A DNA stretch of 64,000 bases, from the NCBI RefSeq assembly GCF_016756745.1, contig NZ_JAESIH010000051.1, positions 62,001 to 126,000 of the forward strand, in the 5' to 3' direction. Positions 40,744 to 49,537 of the stretch are shown in pieces. The notes under the pieces were generated by a model. That model saw only the letters and a list, made by a program, of their open reading frames with translations. It searched no databases and had not been told where the DNA came from. The DNA comes from Aminivibrio sp. (GTDB taxonomy: Bacteria; Synergistota; Synergistia; Synergistales; Aminobacteriaceae). The position numbers and the translations under genes were made by a program. Position 1 is the first letter of the stretch. The number at the start of each line of letters is the position of its first letter.

Positions 40744-42888
40744 TCACTTGGTTCCCTCGTTCTGCCTGCAGATGGAAGGCAGCTCTTTGAGTTCCTTCAG
40801 AGCGGACTCGAAATGATGCCATTCCATGAGGAGTTCTCCGTCTCCTCCGGTTTTCAGGTGGTCTCTCACGGCGAGCATGGCGGCTTTTCTGCATACGAAG
40901 GCGATATCGCCTCCCGTTCTGCCGTCGGTAAGCCGGGCTAGTGTTGCGATGCGGACATCGGAAGAAAGAGGTTTTTTTCGCAGGTGGATTTCGAAAATTC
41001 TCTCCCTGGCCTCGGCATCAGGGCGGGGAAGCTCAAGAATCAGGTCGAACCGGCCGCCCGAAAGCAGAGAGGGGTCGACAAGGTCAAGACGGTTTGTCGT
41101 GGCCAGAATTACCACTCCCTTGAGTTCCTCAATGCCGCTCATTTCAGCGAGAAACTGGCTGATCACCCGTTCCGTGAAGCTCGCCCCGCTGCCGCTTCCC
41201 TTGCCCCGCACAGGCACCAGCGACTCGATCTCGTCAAAATACAGTATGGACGGGGAAGCCTGTTTTGCGGTCCTGAAAACGTCCCTTATGGCCCGCTCGC
41301 TTTCTCCCACGTATTTTGACATGAGCGAGGGCCCCTTCACGGAGATGAAATTCACTCCGCTTTCCCGGGCCAGGGCCTTCGCCAGAAGGGTTTTCCCGGT
41401 TCCGGAAACGCCGTGGAGCATGATTCCCTTGGGCGGTGTGATGTCGAACTTCTCGAAAATATCACCGTGCTGCAGAGGCCACTGGACCGCGTCACGAAGC
41501 TCTTCCTTGATCTCCTCCAGCCCGCCGATATCCCTCCAGGTGACATCGGGAATCTCCACGAAGACTTCCCGTATGGCCGAGGGTTCCACTTCCTTGAAGG
41601 CCTCGAGAAAATGGTCCATGCGCACATCCATGGCAAGAAGGCGGTCGTAGGGGATGTCCTCCATTTCCATGTCGATCTCCGGAAGCAGCTCCCGGAGGCT
41701 TGCCATTGCCGCCTCCTTTGCGAGGGCTTCCAGATCCGCCCCCACGTAGCCGTGGGTCATTTCAGCCACCTTCCTGAGGTCCACGTCGGCAGCCAGAGGC
41801 ATTCCCCGCGTGTGGATGGTCAGGATTTCATGCCTGCCCTTCTTGTCGGGGATGGGAATGGAGATTTCCCGGTCGAACCGTCCTGGTCTGCGGAGCGCCG
41901 GATCGAGAGTGTTTGGTATATTCGTTGCCCCGATGACCACAATCTGTCCCCTGGACTCCAGGCCGTCCATAAGGGCCAGGAGCTGAGCGACGACCCGGCG
42001 TTCGACCTGCTTCTCCCCGCCCATATCCTCCCGTTTCGGGGCTATGGCGTCTATTTCGTCGATGAAGATGATGGAGGGGGCATGGGCCTGGGCATCCTCG
42101 AAGACGTTCCGCAGCCTTTCTTCGCTCTCTCCGTAGAATTTTCCGATGACCTCCGGTCCCGAGATATGGGTGAAGTAAACATCGGTCTCGGCGGCCACAG
42201 CCCTGGCGATCACCGTCTTTCCCGTTCCCGGGGGGCCGTAGAGGAGAACCCCTTTGGGAGGCTGGACCCCCAGCCGATCGAAGACCTGGGGGAAACGGAG
42301 GGGAAGCTCGATCATCTCCCTGATCCGTTGGATCTGGGGGCCGAGGCCGCCTATGTCCTCGTAGGAAACCCTGGCCTTCTTCTCTATTTCGGGCTGCTTT
42401 TCCACGTTCACATAGGTGGACTTGCTGATGATGACCGTCCCGTCGGGAGTCGTGTCCGTGACCCTGAAGTCGCATATTCTCGTTCCGAAGAGGTTGGTCC
42501 GCACCCGGTCGTCCTTTCTGACGGCCATTCCCTCAAGCAGGGACCGTATATACACCGCGTCCCGCTCTTTTTCGAGAAGGGCGGTGGACGTAAGGGGCTT
42601 CAGTGTGATGCTGCCGGCAAAATGGTGATCGGCCTTCCGGACGAGGACTTTGTCGTCGATTCCAACCTGGGCGTTATCCCTGGTGATGCCGTCAATCTGG
42701 AGGAACCCCCGGCCTCCTCCCTCGGACATCTCGGAATCGCACGAAAGAAGCCGCGCTGCGGTGATCTTTTTCCCCTCTATTTCGATGATCTGGCCTTCAG
42801 ACAGTCCCAGATCCCGAATATCCTCCGGTGCCATCCGGGCGATGCAGCGGCCTACGTCCTTCGGCATGGCTTCCCTGACTTTGAGCAT
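40744..42888 (-). CDS. Cdc48/VAT-type AAA+ ATPase with two ATPase domains
   Basis: This 714-residue protein has the archaeal VAT/Cdc48 architecture. An N-terminal double-psi-barrel-like domain (about residues 1-90) is followed by a second N subdomain (about 90-170). D1 has Walker A GPPGTGKT at 218-225 and IIFIDEIDAIAPKR; D2 has Walker A GVSGTGKT near residue 490 and ILYFDEIESLVPVRG. Arginine fingers (ALRRPGRFDRE in D1) are present. Such hexamers unfold substrate proteins. The D2 Walker A with V-S instead of P-P is unusual. The family is standard in Archaea and patchy in Bacteria, so horizontal acquisition is plausible. The gene seems to be monocistronic. Confidence 0.9.
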   Translation of the reverse strand: MLKVREAMPKDVGRCIARMAPEDIRDLGLSEGQIIEIEGKKITAARLLSCDSEMSEGGGRGFLQIDGITRDNAQVGIDDKVLVRKADHHFAGSITLKPLTSTALLEKERDAVYIRSLLEGMAVRKDDRVRTNLFGTRICDFRVTDTTPDGTVIISKSTYVNVEKQPEIEKKARVSYEDIGGLGPQIQRIREMIELPLRFPQVFDRLGVQPPKGVLLYGPPGTGKTVIARAVAAETDVYFTHISGPEVIGKFYGESEERLRNVFEDAQAHAPSIIFIDEIDAIAPKREDMGGEKQVERRVVAQLLALMDGLESRGQIVVIGATNIPNTLDPALRRPGRFDREISIPIPDKKGRHEILTIHTRGMPLAADVDLRKVAEMTHGYVGADLEALAKEAAMASLRELLPEIDMEMEDIPYDRLLAMDVRMDHFLEAFKEVEPSAIREVFVEIPDVTWRDIGGLEEIKEELRDAVQWPLQHGDIFEKFDITPPKGIMLHGVSGTGKTLLAKALARESGVNFISVKGPSLMSKYVGESERAIRDVFRTAKQASPSILYFDEIESLVPVRGKGSGSGASFTERVISQFLAEMSGIEELKGVVILATTNRLDLVDPSLLSGGRFDLILELPRPDAEARERIFEIHLRKKPLSSDVRIATLARLTDGRTGGDIAFVCRKAAMLAVRDHLKTGGDGELLMEWHHFESALKELKELPSICRQNEGTK

Positions 42889-42958
42889 GTTTCATCCTCT
42901 CTTTCCTGTAGATCGTCAAATAGAGCGACGGAACTTTTTCCCTCCGGAATGCTACCAT

Positions 42959-42988
42959 AAAAAAACCCTCCCCGACAAACGGGGAGGG
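42959..42988 (-). terminator. Intrinsic terminator of the aspartate-aminotransferase-like gene
   Basis: CCCTCCCC pairs with GGGGAGGG around GACAAAC, and on the minus strand seven T residues follow. It lies between the aminotransferase stop and the Cdc48-like start. Confidence 0.9.
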
Positions 42989-43017
42989 ACCTGTCTCCAA
43001 ACCGTTGCAGGTTCGCC

Positions 43018-44229
43018 TCAGCGGGCCACTGCGGCCTTTATGCGGCCGGGGTATGCCTCCAGGCCGACCTTGAGGATGTTCATCGCCTTGACGAGATCTT
43101 CGTTTTTCAGGACATAGGCCAGCCGGAATTCCTGCTTTCCGAGTCCGGGGGTGGCATAGAAGCCTTCCCCAGCGGCCGCCATAAGAGTTTCCCCGTTCAC
43201 GTCGAAGTTCTGCAGCATCCAGATGATGAACTTCTCCGCATCGTCCACGGGCAGCTTCACCATCACGTAAAAGGCTCCCTTGGGTTCGGCGCACACCACT
43301 CCCGGCATTTCCTTCAGGGCCTTGTACAGAGTGTTCCGCCTGGACTGGTACTCCCTGTTCACTTCCTCGAGGTAGGACTTGGGTGTGCTGTACAGGGCGG
43401 TAGCGCCGACCTGCTCGAGGGTGGGGACGCACAGTCTTCCCTGGGCGAGTTTCAGAACCTGGGCCATGAAATCCCTGTTTCTGCAGGCGATGCAGCCGAT
43501 GCGGGCACCGCAGGCGCTGTAGCGCTTTGACACTGAATCCACGATGATAACCCGGTCGGCGATCTCGGGAAGATGCCCGAAGCTCGTGTACTGCAGCCCG
43601 TCGTAGACAAACTCCCTGTACACTTCGTCGGCGACGATGAAAAGGTCATGCTTCAGGGCCAGGGCGGCGAGCATGTCCATTTCCCCTCTCGTGTAGATGG
43701 TTCCGGTGGGGTTGCCGGGGTTGGCGACGAGAACGGCCCGGGTCTTCGGAGTGACGAGAGCTTCGATTTCCTCTCTCTGGGGAAGATGAAACCCTTCTTC
43801 TGCCTTCGTGGTAATGGGGCGTACTTTCACGTTCACGGAACCGGCAAAAGCGTTATAATTGGCATAGAAAGGCTCGGGTATGAGAACTTCGTCACCGGGA
43901 TCGCACATGGTCATGAAGGCGAACAAGAGGGCTTCGCTTCCGCCGTTTGTGACGATGATGTCCTCCCGTTCGAAGGGAATGTTGAAGTTCTTATAGTAGC
44001 CGCTCATGGCGTCACGGAGATCATTGTTTCCCTGGGATGTGGCATAGGCTATCACGTCCTGGGAAAAGCCCCTGATGGCCTCGAGGAAGGACGGAGGGGT
44101 CACGATGTCAGGCTGGCCGATATTGAGGGGATAGATCTTTTTGCCCTTCGCCCGGGCTTCCTCCGCATAGGGAAGAAGGCGGCGGACAGGCGACGACTGA
44201 AGCGCGCGAACTCGTTCGGAAAACTTCAC
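43018..44229 (-). CDS. Class I aminotransferase (aspartate/alanine type)
   Basis: This 403-residue cytoplasmic enzyme has the fold-type I aminotransferase pattern. LNIGQPDIVTPPSFLEA is near residue 36 and VTNGGSEALLFAF near residue 98. VANPGNPTG lies near residue 170, and the PLP lysine is in VDSVSKRYSACGARIG near residue 230. The C-terminal arginine is in EFRLAYV. It fits the AspC/PatA-like subgroup; the exact amino donor cannot be told. It probably feeds amino groups to glutamate for the dehydrogenases encoded nearby. No strong Shine-Dalgarno beyond GGGGG is visible. It is divergent from apgM. Confidence 0.88.
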   Translation of the reverse strand: MKFSERVRALQSSPVRRLLPYAEEARAKGKKIYPLNIGQPDIVTPPSFLEAIRGFSQDVIAYATSQGNNDLRDAMSGYYKNFNIPFEREDIIVTNGGSEALLFAFMTMCDPGDEVLIPEPFYANYNAFAGSVNVKVRPITTKAEEGFHLPQREEIEALVTPKTRAVLVANPGNPTGTIYTRGEMDMLAALALKHDLFIVADEVYREFVYDGLQYTSFGHLPEIADRVIIVDSVSKRYSACGARIGCIACRNRDFMAQVLKLAQGRLCVPTLEQVGATALYSTPKSYLEEVNREYQSRRNTLYKALKEMPGVVCAEPKGAFYVMVKLPVDDAEKFIIWMLQNFDVNGETLMAAAGEGFYATPGLGKQEFRLAYVLKNEDLVKAMNILKVGLEAYPGRIKAAVAR

Positions 44230-44366
44230 CTGTATTACCCCCTTGATTTAAACTGGATGGATCTTTTGAGAAAATGATATCATAAAATCCAGTGGTTTTT
44301 GCAGAAAAAAACGTGTACTCACTACAAATTTGTTCCTGGAAATTACCCGGAGGTGGAATCTGACTC

Positions 44367-45575
44367 ATGAAAAGAATGGAACTTCTGCGGAGACTTGCCC
44401 GCGACAACGGGGGAAAAATGATCCTTCTCGTTATGGACGGCATCGGAGGACTTCCCGGTCCGGACGGAAAAACCGAGCTGGAAGCCGCCCGCACACCGAA
44501 CCTCGATGCTCTGGCGGCAAAGAGCGAGCTCGGTCTTATCGACATAGTGGACACGGGAATAACCCCGGGAAGCGGTCCGGGTCATCTTTCCCTGTTCGGC
44601 TACGATCCTCTCGAGTATTCCATCGGCAGGGGCATTCTCGAGGCCATGGGCGTCGGTGCTCTGGTGGCCCCGGGAGACATCTGCGCCCGGGGTAATTTCT
44701 GCACCCGCTCAGAAGACGACGTCATCCTTGACAGGAGAGCCGGTCGGATAGCCACGGAAAAAAGCGCTCTCGTGGTGGAGAAGCTGGCGGCCTCCATCAG
44801 AGAGATCGATGGTGTAAAGGTCACGTTATACCCAGGAAGGGAGCACCGGTTTGTCGTCGTCTTCTCCGGCCCCGGCCTGACTCAGCAGGTTGCCGATGCC
44901 GACCCCCAGCAGGAAGGGGCCCCCATGCGCTGGGCGGCTTCTCTTGGTCCTGACGGGGAACGGATGGCTGCCGTGGCCAATGCCTTCATCAGAAAGGTCT
45001 CGGAGGTTCTCCGGGGTAATGCCCCGGCGAACGGCTGCCTGCTGCGTGGATTCTCCTCAGCTCCCGATCTGCCGCTGATGGGGGACCTCTACCGTATGAA
45101 GCCCGTTGCCGTCGCAACTTACCCCATGTACAGGGGACTGGCAAAACTCGTCGGGATGGATGTCGTCGACGCCGGCGAAACTCTGGACCGGCTCTTCGAT
45201 GCCGTTGGCCGTCTCTGGAACGACTATGACTACTTCTACGTCCACGTGAAATACACGGACAGCAGGGGAGAGGACGGAGACTTCGACGGCAAGCGGAAAG
45301 TGGTGGAAACGGTGGACGGCCTTCTGCCGAAACTCCTTGCCCTTTCCCCCGAAGTAATCGTGGTGACGGGGGACCACAGCACTCCCAGCGTTATGAGCGC
45401 CCACTCCTGGCATCCCGTACCCTTCCTTCTCTCCAGCCCCTACGTCCGTTCAGGGGATTCAAAGGCTTTCAGCGAAAGGGAATGCCGCCTCGGCTCGGGC
45501 GGAAGAATGGAGGCCAGGAAGTTGCTCGGACTGATGCTCGCCCATGCCGGACGTCTTGAAAAATACGGCGCCTAA
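44367..45575 (+). CDS. apgM: Cofactor-independent phosphoglycerate mutase, ApgM type
   Basis: This 402-residue enzyme should interconvert 3- and 2-phosphoglycerate with bound metal ions. It belongs to the alkaline phosphatase superfamily. LLVMDGIGGLP near residue 27 carries the first metal aspartate. DTGITPGSGPGHLSLFGYDP near residue 63 has the catalytic serine, and VTGDHSTPS near residue 332 carries later metal ligands. This short form is typical of Archaea and several anaerobic bacteria, unlike the 510-residue GpmI. GGAGGTGG precedes the ATG. It heads an operon with a YhaM-like nuclease, an RluA synthase and a small selenoprotein gene. Confidence 0.93.
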   Translation: MKRMELLRRLARDNGGKMILLVMDGIGGLPGPDGKTELEAARTPNLDALAAKSELGLIDIVDTGITPGSGPGHLSLFGYDPLEYSIGRGILEAMGVGALVAPGDICARGNFCTRSEDDVILDRRAGRIATEKSALVVEKLAASIREIDGVKVTLYPGREHRFVVVFSGPGLTQQVADADPQQEGAPMRWAASLGPDGERMAAVANAFIRKVSEVLRGNAPANGCLLRGFSSAPDLPLMGDLYRMKPVAVATYPMYRGLAKLVGMDVVDAGETLDRLFDAVGRLWNDYDYFYVHVKYTDSRGEDGDFDGKRKVVETVDGLLPKLLALSPEVIVVTGDHSTPSVMSAHSWHPVPFLLSSPYVRSGDSKAFSERECRLGSGGRMEARKLLGLMLAHAGRLEKYGA

Positions 45576-45585
45576 GGTTGCTTTC

Positions 45586-46644
45586 ATGTCAATACGGGGT
45601 GATGGCGCGGAAGAGCAGCGGTTGAGCAAGACCGGAGACATCCGGCGTATGGCCAAGGACGACCGGTTCAAGGTCCTCGGTGTTGTTTCGAGAGCTTCCG
45701 TGAGAAAGGACAAGAACGGAAAGAATTACTGGGACATTGCCCTTATGGACGACGAGGGAATCATCGAAGGTAAAATTTGGGGAAATTCCAGGTGGTGGGA
45801 CAAAAGCGGGGACGAGCAGATTGAAGTCCGCGATCCTGCCGATTCGTCCCTTTTCGGGGAGCTTGTGGGCAAAACCCTGGGACTGGCGGGACAAGTAAGC
45901 GAATTCAAAGGGCAGCCCCAGTACAATTTCACCGGGGTCTATTTCATGAACCAGGAGAAATTTCCTCCGCACCAGTTTGTTCAGCGTTCGCCAATTGACA
46001 GGGACATCCTGGAGAAGGAGTTTTTCGATCTTCTGGAGAGCTGCGGCGGACAGGTAGAGGCATTTCTCCGCTACGTTTTTTTCGAGAGAAAACTCTGGGA
46101 CCGGTTCAAGGACTGCCCCGCAGCAGTGGCCCATCACCACGCCTACGTCGGGGGGCTGCTGGAGCATACCCTTGCGGTGGCGAGAACGGCCAGGGCCCTG
46201 GCAGGAACCTACTCCGAAGCGGGGTATGAAATCAATGTTCCCGTTGCCGTTGCGGGGGCACTGCTGCACGACCTTGGAAAAATGGATTCCTACAGACTCG
46301 TTCCTGCTCCCGAGATGACGGTGGTCGGCACGGTCATTGACCATATCGTCCTTGGATACAGCACCTTCGCCGACCTTGCCGGGGATTTCGGCCTGGAGGA
46401 ACGGATTTTTCTCGCCATCGGCCACATTCTGGTAAGCCACCACGGCTGCCGGGAATTCGGATCCCCCGTTCTGCCCGCCACTCCCGAGGCTATGGTGGTG
46501 AGCGCCGCAGACGAGCTCGACTTCAGGCTCTTCTGCTGGAAGAATTCCGTCGAAAAGATGGAGGAAGGGAAGGAAATTTCCGATTACAACGTATCCGCCC
46601 AGAGGCGGTTCTGGAAATGGGAGCAGGGGAACAATGGCGCATAA
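45586..46644 (+). CDS. YhaM-like 3'-5' exoribonuclease (OB + HD domain)
   Basis: This protein of about 352 residues has an N-terminal OB-fold (about residues 20-115, beginning FKVLGVVSRASVRKDKNGKNYWD). An HD phosphohydrolase domain follows, with HHHAYVGGLLEHT near residue 184 and ALLHDLGKMDSY near residue 227. This is the YhaM architecture, whose members degrade RNA or single-stranded DNA from the 3' end. Start choice is uncertain: ATG 45544 would overlap apgM by 32 bases, ATG 45586 is preceded by AAGG, and ATG 45649 is also possible. It overlaps the RluA-type gene by 11 bases, which suggests coupling. Confidence 0.85.
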   Translation: MSIRGDGAEEQRLSKTGDIRRMAKDDRFKVLGVVSRASVRKDKNGKNYWDIALMDDEGIIEGKIWGNSRWWDKSGDEQIEVRDPADSSLFGELVGKTLGLAGQVSEFKGQPQYNFTGVYFMNQEKFPPHQFVQRSPIDRDILEKEFFDLLESCGGQVEAFLRYVFFERKLWDRFKDCPAAVAHHHAYVGGLLEHTLAVARTARALAGTYSEAGYEINVPVAVAGALLHDLGKMDSYRLVPAPEMTVVGTVIDHIVLGYSTFADLAGDFGLEERIFLAIGHILVSHHGCREFGSPVLPATPEAMVVSAADELDFRLFCWKNSVEKMEEGKEISDYNVSAQRRFWKWEQGNNGA

Positions 46645-47560
46645 ACTGACTGTTTCTTCATCCGACGGCGGACGCAGGCTCGACAAGGTGATCCGGTCCA
46701 TCTGGCCGGGGCTTCCGCTGAGCGTGGTCATGAAGGGGATCCGTACAGGCTCCGTGCGGCTCGATGGGAAAAAGGCCTCCTGCGATGTCCGGGTATCTGC
46801 CGGCCAGGAGATTTACGTCCCGTGGGAGAGTCCCAGGGAGGCGGCGGGGGAGTACCGCTACCGGAGGACGGTGCCGGTTCTCTTCAGGGACAGCCGCATA
46901 TGGGCGGTGAACAAGCCAGAAAACCTTCTCGTCCAGCCGGACAGGAAGGACCAGGACAACGTCCTCGACCGGGTGAAGTACATGCTTCATCTCGAAGGGC
47001 TCGAGGAAAGGGCCTATGCCGTGCACCGCCTTGACAGGAACACCACGGGCGTTCTGCTGGTGGCCCTTTCCGGGGTCAGCCTCCGGATTCTCCAGGATGC
47101 CTTCCGGGAGAGAAAAATACGGAAGACCTACCTCGCCGTGGTGGCGAGCTTTCCGCCGAAGGAAGGGGAGATACGGGCGCCTCTCCTGAAAGATCCTTCT
47201 TCGAACACCGTCCGGGTCGATCCCGCCGGCAAGGATGCCTTGACCAGGTACCGCCTTCTCGCCGGGGGAAACGACGCGTCTCTTGTCGAGATCGATCTTG
47301 TGACCGGGCGATCCCATCAGGCGAGGGTCCACATGGCGTCCATCGGATACCCCGTTCTCGGCGACATCAGGTACGGAAGCGAGGAAATCAACGGAAAATG
47401 GAGAAAACGCGGAATCCGGCGTCCTCTGCTTCACAGCTACAGGATTCTTTTCGGTGATCTCGGAGGCGAAATGGAGGATTTGTCCGGCATGAGAATTACC
47501 GCTCCTCCTGCCGGGGACATGGAGTCTCTTTGCGCCTCCCGGGGGTGGCGCCTTCCATGA
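46634..47560 (+). CDS. RluA-family pseudouridine synthase
   Basis: This 308-residue enzyme has an N-terminal S4-like RNA-binding domain (residues 1-60) and the RluA catalytic domain. NKPENLLVQP is near residue 95. The catalytic aspartate lies in AVHRLDRNTTGVLL near residue 134, and VTGRSHQARVHMA follows near residue 222. It should isomerise uridines in 23S rRNA; which site (RluC or RluD-like) cannot be told. The gene starts within the end of the previous gene. The selenoprotein gene starts 46 bases after its stop, so all four genes from apgM probably share a transcript. Confidence 0.9.
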   Translation: MAHKLTVSSSDGGRRLDKVIRSIWPGLPLSVVMKGIRTGSVRLDGKKASCDVRVSAGQEIYVPWESPREAAGEYRYRRTVPVLFRDSRIWAVNKPENLLVQPDRKDQDNVLDRVKYMLHLEGLEERAYAVHRLDRNTTGVLLVALSGVSLRILQDAFRERKIRKTYLAVVASFPPKEGEIRAPLLKDPSSNTVRVDPAGKDALTRYRLLAGGNDASLVEIDLVTGRSHQARVHMASIGYPVLGDIRYGSEEINGKWRKRGIRRPLLHSYRILFGDLGGEMEDLSGMRITAPPAGDMESLCASRGWRLP

Positions 47561-47606
47561 AGAAAAAGAGTGCCGGACTGAAGGTCCGGAGAGGAGGAGG
47601 ATGAAC

Positions 47607-47933
47607 ATGGAACTGAAAATCGTCGCGGAACGAAGCGTTATGGAAAAACTCCGGAAAATGGGCGAAGGGTTCGTCATCCAGCGGACACTCGGGCTCGGGT
47701 GAGGAGCAAGGAGAGTCTTCAGGGTTGAAGACGGGCCCCCTCCGTCGGAGGGCGAATACCGGAAGATCGAGCAGGATGGTGTGACCCTTCAGGTTCCAGC
47801 CTCCATGAAATTCAGGAAGGACATGGTGGAAATAGTCCGGCGGGGGTTTCTGTGGTCGGCTTATCTTATGGTGACGAGCGTCGAATCGGGCGGCGGTGCC
47901 TTTTGTGCTGATTGCTCCGATTGCGGTGAATGA
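47607..47933 (+). CDS. Small putative selenoprotein, HesB/IscA-like, with in-frame TGA (Sec32)
   Basis: An open frame of 108 codons runs from ATG 47607 (GGAGGAGG six bases upstream) to TGA 47931-47933 and contains one internal TGA at 47700-47702. Twelve bases after it, GTCTTC-AGGGTT-GAAGAC (47715-47732) forms a six-base stem with a G-rich apical loop, as in bacterial SECIS elements such as fdhF (loop AGGUCU). Sec32 sits in TLGLG-U-GARRVF, where HesB/IscA proteins have their first cysteine. The C terminus FCADCSDCGE (C100, C103, C106) replaces the usual CGCG. Ordinary gene finding would split or miss it. Redox or metal-carrier function is inference. Confidence 0.72.
47715..47732 (+). promoter_or_regulatory. 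Candidate bacterial SECIS element
   Basis: A perfect 6-bp stem (GTCTTC/GAAGAC) with loop AGGGTT lies 13 bases downstream of the in-frame TGA codon, inside the coding sequence, matching the position and loop guanines known for bacterial selenocysteine insertion elements. Confidence 0.68.
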
Positions 47934-48012
47934 ATTGTAAGATTTTGTTTTAGGTATTTGGAACTATTTTGACCTTTTTCTTCTCTTTTCTTGCTGCTTT
48001 AAGGAAAAAAAA

Positions 48013-48021
48013 TGCTATGAT
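48013..48021 (+). promoter_or_regulatory. Extended -10 promoter of the first glutamate dehydrogenase gene
   Basis: TGC-TATGAT at 48013-48021 is an extended -10. The -35 region is weak. The AGGAGG ribosome site lies about 35 bases downstream, just before ATG 48072. Confidence 0.45.
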
Positions 48022-48071
48022 ATGGACGGTCTTAAACGGCGGATGCCGTAAAAATTCAGGAGGTGTGTTTA

Positions 48072-49349
48072 ATGGCCGTAGTAAAGCGTACTTCCTCAAA
48101 CGTTCTCCTTGACACAGCACTCAAGAATTTCTATGCAGCAGCTGAGGAGATGGGTCTCGAAGAGGGGCTCATCGACATCCTCAGCCACTCCGAGCGCCGG
48201 ACATGCGTTTCTATCCCCGTGGAAATGGATGACGGAACGATAAGGGTTTTCGACGGGTACAGGGTTCTCCATTCTTCCGCCATCGGACCGGGCAAGGGCG
48301 GAGTCCGTTTCCACCCCGAAGTGAATCTCGACGAATGCGAAGCCCTTGGTATGATGATGACCTGGAAATGCTCCCTCGCCGGAATTCCCTACGGCGGAGG
48401 CAAGGGCGGCGTTTCCTGCGAACCCCTTGAGCTTTCCAAGAAGGAAAAAGAGCGGATCGCCAGGACTTGGGCAGCCCGGATGGCTCCCGTCATCGGAGCC
48501 TGGACCGACGTTCCCGCCCCTGACGTGAACACCGGCGGACCGGAAATGGTCTGGTTCATGGACACCATCAGCAAGATGAAGAACAAGCTCGAGCCCGCCA
48601 TCTTCACCGGCAAGCCCATTCCCCTGTGGGGATCCAAGGGCCGCACGGCTGCGACCGGCTACGGCGTTGCAACCTGCGCAATCGAACTTCTCAAGAACCT
48701 TGGGAAGTCTCCTGAAGGAGCCACCGTCGCCATCCAGGGATTCGGCAACGTGGGAACCTATGCAGCCCTTACCATGATCGATGCCGGGTCGAAGGTCATC
48801 GGAATCAGCGATATCACCGGAACCTATTATGCACCAAACGGTCTCGACATCAAGAAAGCCTTCGACCATGTGAGCAATCACCCGAAACATCTTCTTGAAG
48901 GTTTTACCTGCGACGGCTGCCAGAAGATCGATCTTCCCGAAGTTCTGTTCCTCGACTGCGACATCCTCATCCCCGCCGCCCTTGAGGGTGTCATCAACGG
49001 GAAGAATGCCGACAAGGTCAAGGCGAAGTACATTGTCGAAGCCGCCAACGGCCCCATCACTCCTGAAGGCGACGCAATTCTCGACGAGAAGGGAATTCTC
49101 GTCGTTCCCGACTTCCTCGCCAATTCCGGCGGAGTCATCGGCTCCTACTTCGAGTGGGCACAGGACCTCGGCGGCTTCTTCTGGTCGGAGGAAGAGTACA
49201 ACGATCGGCTGATCCGCATCATGAAGGATAACTTCCAGAGGGTTTGGACCTATGCGAAGGAAAAGAACGTCAAGATGCGCCGCGCAGCCTTCATGGCAGC
49301 TATCCAGAGAGTGGCCGATGCGGTGCGGATGAGAGGCGTGTTCCTGTAA
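48072..49349 (+). CDS. gdhA: Glutamate dehydrogenase (Glu/Leu/Phe/Val dehydrogenase family), copy 1
   Basis: This 425-residue enzyme should oxidatively deaminate glutamate to 2-oxoglutarate and ammonia with NAD(P). GPGKGGVRFHPEV near residue 76 and the catalytic lysine in PYGGGKGGV near residue 107 are family hallmarks. PAPDVNTGG near residue 157 and the Rossmann motif GFGNVGTYAA near residue 223 also fit. ATG 48072 follows AGGAGG by about 7 bases. A terminator separates it from the second copy. In an amino acid fermenter this enzyme would be the main route for releasing ammonia collected by the transaminases. Confidence 0.93.
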   Translation: MAVVKRTSSNVLLDTALKNFYAAAEEMGLEEGLIDILSHSERRTCVSIPVEMDDGTIRVFDGYRVLHSSAIGPGKGGVRFHPEVNLDECEALGMMMTWKCSLAGIPYGGGKGGVSCEPLELSKKEKERIARTWAARMAPVIGAWTDVPAPDVNTGGPEMVWFMDTISKMKNKLEPAIFTGKPIPLWGSKGRTAATGYGVATCAIELLKNLGKSPEGATVAIQGFGNVGTYAALTMIDAGSKVIGISDITGTYYAPNGLDIKKAFDHVSNHPKHLLEGFTCDGCQKIDLPEVLFLDCDILIPAALEGVINGKNADKVKAKYIVEAANGPITPEGDAILDEKGILVVPDFLANSGGVIGSYFEWAQDLGGFFWSEEEYNDRLIRIMKDNFQRVWTYAKEKNVKMRRAAFMAAIQRVADAVRMRGVFL

Positions 49350-49375
49350 AAATAAAAATAAGCAGTACGATCGGG

Positions 49376-49400
49376 GGCCGGAGAAATCCGGCCTTTTTTT
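49376..49400 (+). terminator. Intrinsic terminator of glutamate dehydrogenase copy 1
   Basis: GGCCGGA pairs with TCCGGCC around a GAAA loop and is followed by seven T residues. Confidence 0.92.
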
Positions 49401-49537
49401 GATCTCTTCATTAGACAGAAAAGAGAAATAAGTAGGCAAAATAAGCGCCGAGTGTGTTAAAATTTCAAAAGAACGGCACAATGCGGCGGCCTCTGTTTTT
49501 CATGGGGAAGTAGATCTCCGAGGAGGTGAAGGAACGG

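Noticed and set aside
47601-47702. Reading the small gene after rluA as a truncated protein or pseudogene ending at TGA 47700
   Set aside because: The frame continues for 76 more codons with protein-like composition, ends in an ordered cysteine motif, and a SECIS-like hairpin sits at the right place, so Sec insertion explains the TGA better.
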